A stretch of DNA of 64,000 bases. It comes from Flavobacterium sp. HTF. Lineage in GTDB: Bacteria > Bacteroidota > Bacteroidia > Flavobacteriales > Flavobacteriaceae. This document shows, one piece after another, positions 26,776-34,594 of this stretch. The position numbers and the translations under genes are program-made. The first letter of the stretch is position 1. The number at the start of each line of letters is the position of its first letter. A model generated the notes under the pieces. The model was not told the DNA's origin. It did no database searches and was given only the letters and a program-made list of their open reading frames with translations. The stretch covers positions 1 to 64,000 of the forward strand of contig NZ_QETH01000015.1 in assembly GCF_003105115.1 (NCBI RefSeq), read 5' to 3'.

Positions 26776-26813
26776 GACGTTCTTAAATTTTCTTAAAATA
26801 AATCAAAAATTAC

Positions 26814-26843
26814 TTGTCTTTTTCAGTAAAAAAATTATTTTTG
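26814..26843 (+). promoter_or_regulatory. Promoter of the DUF2795 gene
   Basis: TTG (26814-26816), a 19-nt spacer and TATTTTTG (26836-26843), a full Bacteroidetes TTG-N19-TAnnTTTG promoter. It ends 21 nt before the ATG. This is the best promoter in the window. Confidence 0.75.
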
Positions 26844-26864
26844 CACAAACTAAACAGATAACAG

Positions 26865-27086
26865 ATGTATTGGACATTAGAATTAGCATCTTATTTAAGT
26901 GATGCGCCATGGCCTGCTAACAAAGACGAACTTATAGACTACGCTATTAGAGCTGGTGCTCCATTAGAAGTAGTAGAAAACCTTCAGTCAATCGAAGATG
27001 AAGGCGAGATATATGAATCAATGGAAGAAATTTGGCCTGATTATCCAACAGACGAAGATTATCTTTGGAATGAGGATGAATATTAA
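26865..27086 (+). CDS. DUF2795 domain protein
   Basis: 73-aa acidic protein (MYWTLELASYLSDAPWPANK, then ELIDYAIRAGAPLEVVENL). The DUF2795 core is a small helical domain resembling those in DNA-associated or stress proteins of other bacteria; the function is not known. The tail is strongly acidic and ends in tyrosine. It has its own promoter and terminator, and lies just ahead of secA. Confidence 0.85.
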   Translation: MYWTLELASYLSDAPWPANKDELIDYAIRAGAPLEVVENLQSIEDEGEIYESMEEIWPDYPTDEDYLWNEDEY

Positions 27087-27092
27087 AAAATA

Positions 27093-27136
27093 AACCAAAG
27101 AAAAAGTCTCTCGTTAAGGAGGCTTTTTTTTTGGTT
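27093..27136 (+). terminator. Terminator between the DUF2795 gene and secA
   Basis: AGTCTC and GAGGCT form the inner stem (27105-27124), extended by A/T pairs and by AACCAA/TTGGTT at the ends, with a T run. It separates the small gene from secA. Confidence 0.8.
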
Positions 27137-27176
27137 CAAATACATATATTAAAATAATAAAGAAATATAATAAATC

Positions 27177-30100
27177 ATGAGTTTCATAAACAGTATTATT
27201 AAAGTCTTTGTAGGTGATAAGTCACAGAAAGATGTCAAAGCTTTACAACCTTACTTAAATAAAATTAAAACATTCGAAACCAGCCTGATGAGTTTATCTA
27301 ATGATGAACTGAGAGGAAGAACTGTTTATTTTAAAGATAGAATTAAAGAAGCCAGAGCTGAGAAAGATGCTAAAATTGCTTCGCTTAAAGCGGAAGTAGA
27401 AAACATCGAAGACATCGATAAAAGAGAAGATCTTTATGATGCTATTGATGCTCTTGAAAAAGAAGCTTACGAGATTTCAGAAAAAACTTTACTGGAAATT
27501 CTTCCGGAAGCGTTTTCTGTGGTTAAGGAAACGGCACGTCGTTTTAAAGACAATTCACATATAGAAGTTACTGCCACCCCGAGAGACCGTGAGTTTTCTG
27601 CAACAAAATCGTACATCACTATTGATGGTGAAAAAGCGATTTGGGCCAACAAATGGAACGCTGCCGGAAAAGATATTACCTGGGACATGATTCATTATGA
27701 TGTTCAGTTAATTGGAGGTATGGTTCTTCATGAAGGTAAAGTTGCCGAAATGCAAACGGGTGAAGGAAAAACTTTGGTTGCTACACTTCCATTATACCTA
27801 AACGCTTTAACCGGAAACGGAGTTCACTTAGTAACAGTGAATGACTATTTGGCAAAACGTGATAGTACCTGGAAAGCGCCTTTATTCGAATTTCACGGTT
27901 TAACTGTTGATTGTATCGATAATCACCAGCCAAGTACAGAACAAAGAAAAAAAGCATACGACGCCGATATCACTTACGGAACTAACAATGAGTTTGGTTT
28001 TGACTACTTAAGAGATAACATGGCACACTCGCCAGCTGATTTAGTACAGAGAAAACACAACTTTGCTATTGTCGATGAGGTCGATTCTGTATTGATCGAT
28101 GATGCTAGAACACCTCTTATCATTTCAGGACCGGTTCCTCAGGGAGATCGTCATGAATTTAATGAACTGAAACCAAAAATTGAAAACTTAGTTGCACAAC
28201 AACGTCAGTTAGCAAATGGTTTCTTAGCTGAAGCTAAAAAACTAATCAAAGAAGGAAATACTAAAGAAGGCGGATTCTTATTATTAAGAGCTTACAGAAG
28301 TTTACCTAAAAATAAAGCATTGATTAAATTTTTGAGTGAAGAAGGAATTAAACAATTGCTTCAAAAAACCGAAAATCAATACATGCAGGATAACAATCGC
28401 GAAATGCACAAAGTAGATGAAGCTTTGTATTTTGTAATTGAAGAAAAAAACAATCAGGTTGAATTAACTGATAACGGTATCCAATACCTTTCAGGAGATA
28501 CAGATCCGGACTTTTTCGTACTTCCGGATATTGGAACTGAAATCGCTGCTATCGAAAAACAAAAATTAGATAAAGACGCTGAAGCTGAAGCAAGAGAAAG
28601 ATTATTTCAGGATTTTGGTGTAAAAAGCGAGCGTATCCATACCCTTACACAACTTTTAAAAGCGTATGCTTTATTTGAAAAAGATGTAGAATATGTGATC
28701 ATGGACAACAAAATTATGATTGTCGATGAGCAAACAGGCCGTATCATGGATGGACGTCGTTATTCTGACGGATTACACCAGGCGATCGAAGCAAAAGAAA
28801 ATGTAAAAATTGAAGCTGCTACACAAACTTTTGCAACCGTTACATTACAGAATTATTTCAGAATGTACAGCAAATTAGGTGGTATGACGGGTACAGCTGT
28901 TACAGAAGCCGGAGAGTTATGGCAGATTTACAAACTGGATGTTGTTGAAATTCCAACCAACCGTCCAATCTCAAGACAAGACAAAGAAGATTATATCTAC
29001 AAAACGACACGTGAGAAATTCAACGCTGTTATTGAAGACGTTACCGAATTATCAAATGCAGGAAGACCTGTACTGATCGGAACAACTTCTGTAGAGATTT
29101 CAGAATTATTAAGCCGAATGTTGAAAATGAGAGGCGTTACACATAACGTTTTGAATGCTAAAATGCACAAACAAGAGGCGCAAATCGTAGAAGAAGCAGG
29201 TAAAGCCGGAGTTGTAACCATTGCAACAAACATGGCTGGTCGTGGTACCGATATTAAATTATCTCCGGAAGTAAAAGCTGCAGGAGGTTTAGCAATCGTG
29301 GGTACAGAACGTCATGATTCCCGTCGTGTTGACAGACAGTTACGTGGTCGTGCAGGACGTCAGGGAGACCCGGGAAGTTCACAATTCTACGTTTCTCTTG
29401 AAGATAACCTGATGCGTTTATTCGGTTCTGAAAGAGTTGCCAAAGTAATGGACAGAATGGGATTACAGGAAGGTGAAGTTATTCAGCATTCTATGATGAC
29501 TAAATCTATCGAACGTGCTCAGAAAAAAGTAGAAGAAAACAACTTTGGTGTTCGTAAACGTTTATTAGAATATGATGACGTTATGAACTCACAACGTGAA
29601 GTAGTTTACAAACGTCGTCGCCACGCTTTATTTGGTGAGCGTTTGAAACTGGATATTGCAAACATGCTTTATGACACTTGCGAGCTGATCGTAAGCAACA
29701 ATAAAGTGGCAAATGATTTCAAAACTTTCGAATTTGATTTGATCCGTTATTTCGGAATCACTTCTCCAATTTCAGAAGCAGATTTTACAAAATCAACTGA
29801 TATTGAAGTTACAGGAAAAGTTTATAAAGAAGCTTTGGCTTTTTACACTGAAAAAACAGAAAGAAGTGCCAGAGAAGCTTTCCCAATTATCAAAGGAGTT
29901 TACGAAGAACCAAACAATCATTTTGAAAGAATTGTAGTTCCGTTTACAGACGGAATCAAAACTTTGAATGTGGTAACTGATTTGAAAAAAGCTTATGATA
30001 GCCAGGGAGACCAATTAATTGCTGATTTTGAGAAAAACATCACATTATCGATTGTTGATGAAGCATGGAAAAAACATTTACGTAAAATGGACGAATTGAA

Positions 30101-30521
30101 ACAATCTGTTCAATTAGCTGTTCACGAACAAAAAGACCCATTGCTTATCTACAAATTAGAAGCTTTCAACTTGTTTAGAGGAATGCTGGATAACGTAAAT
30201 AAAGAAGTTATTTCATTCTTATTCAAAGGTGATTTACCTGCTCAAAACGTTCCTGAAATTCACGAAGCAAGAGAAGTTCGTCAAAAAGAAAATTTTAAAT
30301 TAAGTAAAGACGAAATTCCAAATAGCGAAGACAGTAATCGTGAAGCCGGAGAAACGCAGCAACGTCAGGTTACGGAAACAATTGTCAGAGATATGCCAAA
30401 AATCAACCGAAATGATACTGTAACAGTTCAGGAAGTTGCCACCGGTAAAACTGAAACAATGAAATACAAAAAAGCAGAAATTCTTCTAGCTGCCGGAACA
30501 TGGGTTCTTGTTAAGGAATAA
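27177..30521 (+). CDS. secA: Preprotein translocase ATPase SecA
   Basis: 1114 aa, about 200 more than E. coli SecA, as is normal in Bacteroidetes. It contains the Walker A motif MQTGEGKT (192-199), DEVD (300-303) of the DEAD motor, the preprotein-crosslinking region, and the second motor with GTDIKL and [15 protein letters not shown]. Extra helical sequence is inserted at about 325-445. The C-terminal zinc motif that contacts SecB is absent; the protein ends in a short beta-like tail ([15 protein letters not shown]). SecA drives unfolded proteins through SecYEG. Confidence 0.98.
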   Translation: MSFINSIIKVFVGDKSQKDVKALQPYLNKIKTFETSLMSLSNDELRGRTVYFKDRIKEARAEKDAKIASLKAEVENIEDIDKREDLYDAIDALEKEAYEISEKTLLEILPEAFSVVKETARRFKDNSHIEVTATPRDREFSATKSYITIDGEKAIWANKWNAAGKDITWDMIHYDVQLIGGMVLHEGKVAEMQTGEGKTLVATLPLYLNALTGNGVHLVTVNDYLAKRDSTWKAPLFEFHGLTVDCIDNHQPSTEQRKKAYDADITYGTNNEFGFDYLRDNMAHSPADLVQRKHNFAIVDEVDSVLIDDARTPLIISGPVPQGDRHEFNELKPKIENLVAQQRQLANGFLAEAKKLIKEGNTKEGGFLLLRAYRSLPKNKALIKFLSEEGIKQLLQKTENQYMQDNNREMHKVDEALYFVIEEKNNQVELTDNGIQYLSGDTDPDFFVLPDIGTEIAAIEKQKLDKDAEAEARERLFQDFGVKSERIHTLTQLLKAYALFEKDVEYVIMDNKIMIVDEQTGRIMDGRRYSDGLHQAIEAKENVKIEAATQTFATVTLQNYFRMYSKLGGMTGTAVTEAGELWQIYKLDVVEIPTNRPISRQDKEDYIYKTTREKFNAVIEDVTELSNAGRPVLIGTTSVEISELLSRMLKMRGVTHNVLNAKMHKQEAQIVEEAGKAGVVTIATNMAGRGTDIKLSPEVKAAGGLAIVGTERHDSRRVDRQLRGRAGRQGDPGSSQFYVSLEDNLMRLFGSERVAKVMDRMGLQEGEVIQHSMMTKSIERAQKKVEENNFGVRKRLLEYDDVMNSQREVVYKRRRHALFGERLKLDIANMLYDTCELIVSNNKVANDFKTFEFDLIRYFGITSPISEADFTKSTDIEVTGKVYKEALAFYTEKTERSAREAFPIIKGVYEEPNNHFERIVVPFTDGIKTLNVVTDLKKAYDSQGDQLIADFEKNITLSIVDEAWKKHLRKMDELKQSVQLAVHEQKDPLLIYKLEAFNLFRGMLDNVNKEVISFLFKGDLPAQNVPEIHEAREVRQKENFKLSKDEIPNSEDSNREAGETQQRQVTETIVRDMPKINRNDTVTVQEVATGKTETMKYKKAEILLAAGTWVLVKE

Positions 30522-30542
30522 TTTCTAACTTAAGATCATATT

Positions 30543-30574
30543 TAAACCTAACAGGTTAAAACCTGTCAGGTTTA
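30543..30574. repeat. AACCTGT/ACAGGTT hairpin repeat
   Basis: TAAACCTAACAGGTT (30543-30557) pairs with AACCTGTCAGGTTTA (30560-30574), 14 of 15 pairs. It belongs to the same family as the hairpin at 55380-55412. Confidence 0.65.
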
Positions 30575-30581
30575 TCAAATT

Positions 30582-30618
30582 AAAATCCCCATTTACTAAA
30601 GTAATTGGGGATTTTTTT
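30582..30618 (+). terminator. Terminator of secA
   Basis: AAAATCCCCA pairs with TGGGGATTTT (30582-30591 and 30606-30615) and is followed by T residues. Confidence 0.88.
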
Positions 30619-30660
30619 ATTAAATGACAAAAATCATAATACGAAATAATAATAAAAATG

Positions 30661-30668
30661 TATTTTTG
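30661..30668 (+). promoter_or_regulatory. -7 element before the first Cys-motif gene
   Basis: TATTTTTG matches TAnnTTTG and ends 23 nt before the TTG start codon of the gene at 30692. It is the only promoter-like site I see upstream of the metal cluster. Confidence 0.5.
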
Positions 30669-30691
30669 CTCCTGTAAACAATGAATCAGTC

Positions 30692-31069
30692 TTGAAACGA
30701 TTTTTTATCATATTGCTATCCTGTGTGCTATTAGTTCCTTCTTTTGGCAACTTCTTTGTTTATACTTCTTTCAAATTAAATCAAAAAGAAATTTCGAAAA
30801 CCATCTGTGTACAGCGAAAAATGATTAACAACACCTGTAACGGTCGTTGTGAACTTCAAAAAAGCTTAAAAAAATACGCCGATAACGAAAAGAAAATGCA
30901 TGACAGTCTGAAAGAAAAATCAGAACTTGTCTATATTCAGAATGCAATTACATCTCAATTTGTTTTAGTAACTCCAATTGAGTCTAAAACTAAAATCTTT
31001 GACTTATCAGATACAAAACCTGTTTCATTTTCGGAAGCTTCTTTCCGACCTCCATCCTGTTTTATATAA
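30692..31069 (+). CDS. Exported Cys-motif small protein (copper-cluster associated), copy 1
   Basis: 125 aa, TTG start. It has an N-terminal hydrophobic signal or anchor (FFIILLSCVLLVPSFG, 4-19), then Cys39, and the motif CNGRCELQK with Cys49 and Cys53, followed by a charged helix; it ends FRPPSCFI. Proteins with this C-x9-C-NG-[RK]-C-x-L-x-K layout sit next to TonB receptors in many Bacteroidetes, from memory, without a known function. The three cysteines outside the membrane suggest metal binding. A 4-codon ATG-to-TGA minileader overlaps the TTG start (TTGA) and may affect translation. A copy lies at 34125. Confidence 0.8.
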   Translation: MKRFFIILLSCVLLVPSFGNFFVYTSFKLNQKEISKTICVQRKMINNTCNGRCELQKSLKKYADNEKKMHDSLKEKSELVYIQNAITSQFVLVTPIESKTKIFDLSDTKPVSFSEASFRPPSCFI

Positions 31070-31082
31070 TTTTTTTTAATAC

Positions 31083-31130
31083 CATTTCAATTTCATATTG
31101 AAATCATTTCGTTGTTTCATAACAATGAAA
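31083..31130. repeat. Hairpins between copy 1 and the MbnP-like gene
   Basis: ATTTCAAT/ATTGAAAT and CATTTCGTTGTT/ACAATGAAAT give two adjacent palindromic stems. They may attenuate or process the transcript between the small gene and the MbnP-like gene. Weak evidence. Confidence 0.35.
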
Positions 31131-31180
31131 TAGTGCTTGCGCACAACTACAATTAAATTCAATTATATAAAATTCTCAAA

Positions 31181-31984
31181 ATGAAAAATATACTTTACAA
31201 AGCAGTATTAATTTTAGTAATCAGCATATTTACAACCGCATGTTCAAGTGATGATGAAAAAGAAAGTGCCGACACAACCGGAAAAATAGGTTTAAAATTT
31301 GACAATGCTTTTGGAGACAATGATCTTATTCTCGAAACTCAAAGCAATACAACATCGGGTAATGAAGTTTTAAAAATCAAACTGGTTCGTTACATTGTTA
31401 GCAATATTGTTTTAACCAAAGCAGATGGAACGACCTTTACCTACCCAAAATCCAAAAGCTATTTTATCGCGGATGAAAATTCTGAAGCAGGATACAAATT
31501 TGAACTTACAGATGTTCCGACGGGAGATTACGTTAAAGTAAAATTCGGAATTGGTGTTGATAAAGAACAATGGCAATTAGGTGCTTCAGGTCAGGGCGAT
31601 TTTCTTGCTCAGGCACAAGCTGCTGATATGCTTTGGAACTGGACTGCAGGTTACAAATTTTTCGCTTTAGAGGGAACTTTCACTTCTGCAACTGTTACGT
31701 CTGCATCACCATTTATGATTCATACAGGCCAAACAGGAACAGATTACAATTATACAGAAGTTACCTTAGGTCTTCCTACCAAAGCACTTGTTAGAACTAA
31801 CATAAGCCCTGATGTACATATAATTACAGATTTATCAAAAGTTTTTAATGGTCCGAACAAACTTAAACTTACGGATTATAATGCTGAAGGAATGGGTGCT
31901 ATGATAATGGGCGGAACTGCACTTCCGTTAATTACTGCCAATATTGCTACAATGTTTAAAGTTGATCACGTACATAACGACTAA
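31181..31984 (+). CDS. MbnP-like copper-binding lipoprotein
   Basis: 267 aa. Signal peptide with lipobox TTAC (Cys21) predicts an outer-membrane or periplasmic lipoprotein. It matches MbnP in layout: an early beta-strand region (KIGLKFDNAFG), KIKLVRYIVSNIVLTKADG, GYKFELTDVPTGDYVKVKFG, then MLWNWTAGYKFFALEG (150-165) with Trp152 and Trp154, PFMIHTGQ with His181, and a terminal MFKVDHVHND. In MbnP of methanotrophs a Trp is oxidised to kynurenine by MbnH, creating a copper site. The adjacent di-heme gene makes the same chemistry likely here; copper binding itself is inferred. Confidence 0.85.
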   Translation: MKNILYKAVLILVISIFTTACSSDDEKESADTTGKIGLKFDNAFGDNDLILETQSNTTSGNEVLKIKLVRYIVSNIVLTKADGTTFTYPKSKSYFIADENSEAGYKFELTDVPTGDYVKVKFGIGVDKEQWQLGASGQGDFLAQAQAADMLWNWTAGYKFFALEGTFTSATVTSASPFMIHTGQTGTDYNYTEVTLGLPTKALVRTNISPDVHIITDLSKVFNGPNKLKLTDYNAEGMGAMIMGGTALPLITANIATMFKVDHVHND

Positions 31985-32082
31985 TTTCTTTTTAAGTTAT
32001 AAGGTGTTTTTAGCAATTAATCTTCATTTTCATGAGATTTCAAATTATGCTAAAACTTTTTACATCACAAAAACATTATATC

Positions 32083-33126
32083 ATGCTGAAAATAAAATAT
32101 TTTCTGTTGTTGATTCTTCCGTTATTACTGAGCTGTTCGAGTAATGATGACGATGAGTATGTCAATATTCCTTTGGATTTTAAAATACCTTCTAATTTTC
32201 CTGATTTAGCATACAATATTGCTCAAAACCCACCAACAGAAAAAGGTTTTGAATTAGGAAAAAAATTATTTTACGACGGACGTCTTGCTTCTGACGGAAT
32301 AGTTTCGTGTGGATTTTGCCATATCCAGGCCAATGCTTTTACACATCATGGCCACACAGTGAGTCATGGTGTGGGTGATGCTTTGGGAACCAGAAATACG
32401 CCTCCAATACAGAACTTAGCATTTCAGACCACTTTTATGTATGACGGAGTTGCTAATCATTTGGATTTACAGCCTTTGATTCCCTTAACGAGTGCAATTG
32501 AAATGAACGGTGATCTGAACGCTATTCTAAAAATGATGAAGGCTGACAAAGATTATCCAAAACTATTTGGACAAGCTTTTGATGATGGTGCAATTACTAC
32601 AGAAAACATGCTGAAAGCACTTTCGCAGTTTATGGTAATGATGGTTTCATCGAATTCCAAATTTGATAAATTCAGGCGTAATGAAGCCGGTGGCACTTTT
32701 ACAATAGATGAACTTGCAGGATATGACCTATTCAAATCAAAATGCGCTTCCTGTCATGCTACTGATCTTATGACGGACAATTCGTTTAGGAATAATGGTT
32801 TAGCAGTAAATCCAAAAGTGAATGATGTCGGACGTTATAAAGTAACAGAACTGGCTTCTGATTATTATAAGTTTAAAGTGCAAAGCTTACGAAATGTAGA
32901 AATGTCTGCTCCTTATATGCATGACGGCCGATTTGGAACTCTGGAAGCTGTTCTAAATCATTATGCATCGGGCATTGAAGATTCACCGACTTTGGACCCG
33001 CTTTTGAAACAAAATGGAAAATTTGGAATTGCACTTTCTGAAAACGATAAAAAACAAATTATAGCATTTTTGAAAACGCTGACCGATAATCAATACTTGA
33101 CCGATAAACGTTTTTCTGAATTCTAA
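32083..33126 (+). CDS. MbnH/MauG-like di-heme peroxidase lipoprotein
   Basis: 347 aa from ATG 32083 (MLKIKYFLLLILP). Lipobox LLSC gives Cys18, so it is probably lipid-anchored. Two c-heme motifs are present: CGFCH (76-80) and CASCH (221-225), plus APYMHDGRFGTLEAVL, typical of bacterial cytochrome c peroxidase/MauG proteins. In the MbnPH pair the enzyme forms a high-valent bis-Fe(IV) state that oxidises a Trp of MbnP. The gene starts about 100 nt after MbnP on the same strand. An upstream ATG would add 17 residues before the signal peptide. Alternative: an ordinary H2O2-detoxifying peroxidase. Confidence 0.87.
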   Translation: MLKIKYFLLLILPLLLSCSSNDDDEYVNIPLDFKIPSNFPDLAYNIAQNPPTEKGFELGKKLFYDGRLASDGIVSCGFCHIQANAFTHHGHTVSHGVGDALGTRNTPPIQNLAFQTTFMYDGVANHLDLQPLIPLTSAIEMNGDLNAILKMMKADKDYPKLFGQAFDDGAITTENMLKALSQFMVMMVSSNSKFDKFRRNEAGGTFTIDELAGYDLFKSKCASCHATDLMTDNSFRNNGLAVNPKVNDVGRYKVTELASDYYKFKVQSLRNVEMSAPYMHDGRFGTLEAVLNHYASGIEDSPTLDPLLKQNGKFGIALSENDKKQIIAFLKTLTDNQYLTDKRFSEF

Positions 33127-33137
33127 AAATAATTAAA

Positions 33138-34097
33138 ATGAAAAAAATAATAACAACAATAATGCTTTTGGCTGTTTTATCAGCTTTTAGCTTTACTGAA
33201 AAAGACAGTATTTCGACTTTTACTTTTCAACGTCTTGCCATGATGGAAGATTTTGACTGCGATGCCTGCGGTTGTTCTGCTAGTGGCGGTAGTATGGGAT
33301 TTAGTTCTATGCTGAATAATAATTTTGTGGGACTTCGATATTTCAAGCAAAATTATACAAGCCGTGACGGGATTTTCGCCAATTCTCCATGGATTGATGA
33401 GAATTTCAATACCGTTCAGGCCTGGGCGAGAATACCCGTGACAGAAAAAATCCAGATTTCAGCTTTGGTTCCGTATCATTTTCATGAAAGAAAATTAACA
33501 GCCGGAACTCAAAATATTGAAGGCTTGGGAGATATTACAGTTATGGGGCTTTATACTGTTTATGAAACTCAAAAAGACAGCACCTTTTTTACTCATAAAT
33601 TGAATATTGGTGGAGGTGTTAAAATGCCAACCGGAAAATTTAAAGAAATTAATAATCTGGGAAGCATCAACCAAAGCTTTCAGTTAGGAACAGGAAGCTG
33701 GGATTTTCCTCTGGTTTCTGAGTATGTAATCAAACATGATAATTTGGGTTTAAATACAACTCTGAATTACATTTTTAAAACCAAAAACAGTAAAAACTAT
33801 CAATATGGTGATCAATTCAATTATGCCGGAACATTCTTTTATCTCTTTGATGTCAATTCTTTTCAGATTGTACCACAGGCAGGTTTAGCTGGCGAAGTGT
33901 ATAAAACGAATGTACAGCACGGATTGGATGTACCGAATACTGAAGGTGATATTTTGTTTGGAAAATTTGGTATGGAAGCTGGAAAAGATCGCTTTTCTAT
34001 TGGTGTAAATGCGATGTTACCGATTAATCAAAACCTGTCTAATGGAAATATGGAAGCCAATTACAGATGGAGCATTAATTTAAATTATACCCTTTAA
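33138..34097 (+). CDS. Outer-membrane barrel with a Cys-rich N-terminal motif
   Basis: 319 aa. A signal peptide (IITTIMLLAVLSAFSFT) precedes FDCDACGCSASGG, with Cys41, Cys44 and Cys46. The rest alternates amphipathic strands (FVGLRYFKQNYTS, KIQISALVPYHFHERK, RFSIGVNAMLPINQN) and ends YRWSINLNYTL, the aromatic C-terminus of an outer-membrane beta-barrel. It is 11 nt after the di-heme gene, so it is co-transcribed. Similar barrels accompany MbnP/MbnH pairs. The Cys motif may hand a metal through the periplasm or bind it; function is not known. Confidence 0.78.
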   Translation: MKKIITTIMLLAVLSAFSFTEKDSISTFTFQRLAMMEDFDCDACGCSASGGSMGFSSMLNNNFVGLRYFKQNYTSRDGIFANSPWIDENFNTVQAWARIPVTEKIQISALVPYHFHERKLTAGTQNIEGLGDITVMGLYTVYETQKDSTFFTHKLNIGGGVKMPTGKFKEINNLGSINQSFQLGTGSWDFPLVSEYVIKHDNLGLNTTLNYIFKTKNSKNYQYGDQFNYAGTFFYLFDVNSFQIVPQAGLAGEVYKTNVQHGLDVPNTEGDILFGKFGMEAGKDRFSIGVNAMLPINQNLSNGNMEANYRWSINLNYTL

Positions 34098-34124
34098 AAA
34101 ATTAAACCTTAACAAAGAAACCAG

Positions 34125-34502
34125 TTGAAAAGATTATTTATCATATTTCTTTCCTGCATGCTATTAGTGCCTTCATTTGGCAGTTTCTTTGCGTACACTT
34201 CATTTAAGCTGAATCAGGAAGAAATTTCGAAGACAATCTGTGTCCAGCGAAAAATGCTTTTTAATAGTTGCAACGGTCGTTGTGAACTTCAGAAAAGTTT
34301 AAAAAAATATGCTGATAATGAAAAAAGAATGCACGACAACCTAAAAGAAAAAGCAGAAGTTGTTTACATTCAAAACATTGGCGTTATTAATTATGAGTTG
34401 GTTGCAACAATCGAATATGAAGTAAAGCTTTTTGCTTCGTTCGACAAAAAACCAATTGCCGTTTCCAATTCAACCTTTCATCCTCCATCCCGTTTTATAT
34501 AA
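34125..34502 (+). CDS. Exported Cys-motif small protein, copy 2
   Basis: 125 aa, again with a TTG start. Over the first 84 residues 71 are identical to the copy at 30692, including Cys39, Cys49 and Cys53 in ICVQRK and CNGRCELQK; the last 41 residues have diverged (ends FHPPSRFI, losing a fourth Cys). The pattern points to a tandem duplication now flanking the MbnP/MbnH/barrel genes. It lies 27 nt after the barrel gene, before the TonB receptor. Function is unknown; a periplasmic metal chaperone is plausible. Confidence 0.78.
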   Translation: MKRLFIIFLSCMLLVPSFGSFFAYTSFKLNQEEISKTICVQRKMLFNSCNGRCELQKSLKKYADNEKRMHDNLKEKAEVVYIQNIGVINYELVATIEYEVKLFASFDKKPIAVSNSTFHPPSRFI

Positions 34503-34514
34503 ATTTTAGTTTCA

Positions 34515-34540
34515 TTTTTCAGTAGAAAACTGAAAAATAT
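34515..34540. repeat. Hairpin before the TonB receptor
   Basis: TTTTTCAGT and ACTGAAAAA form a hairpin with a 5-nt loop and a T-rich tail. It could partly terminate transcription between copy 2 and the receptor gene. Confidence 0.5.
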
Positions 34541-34594
34541 TTTTTGGCTTAATGTCAAAAACAGCGTTACATTTTAAAATTTACATAATTCAGA

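Noticed and set aside
27177..30521. SecA fusion or misassembly, because of its length
   Set aside because: The insertion is normal for Bacteroidetes SecA and the frame is unbroken.
32083..33126. Simple cytochrome c peroxidase for H2O2 removal
   Set aside because: Possible by sequence alone, but direct linkage to the MbnP-like gene favours an MbnH role.
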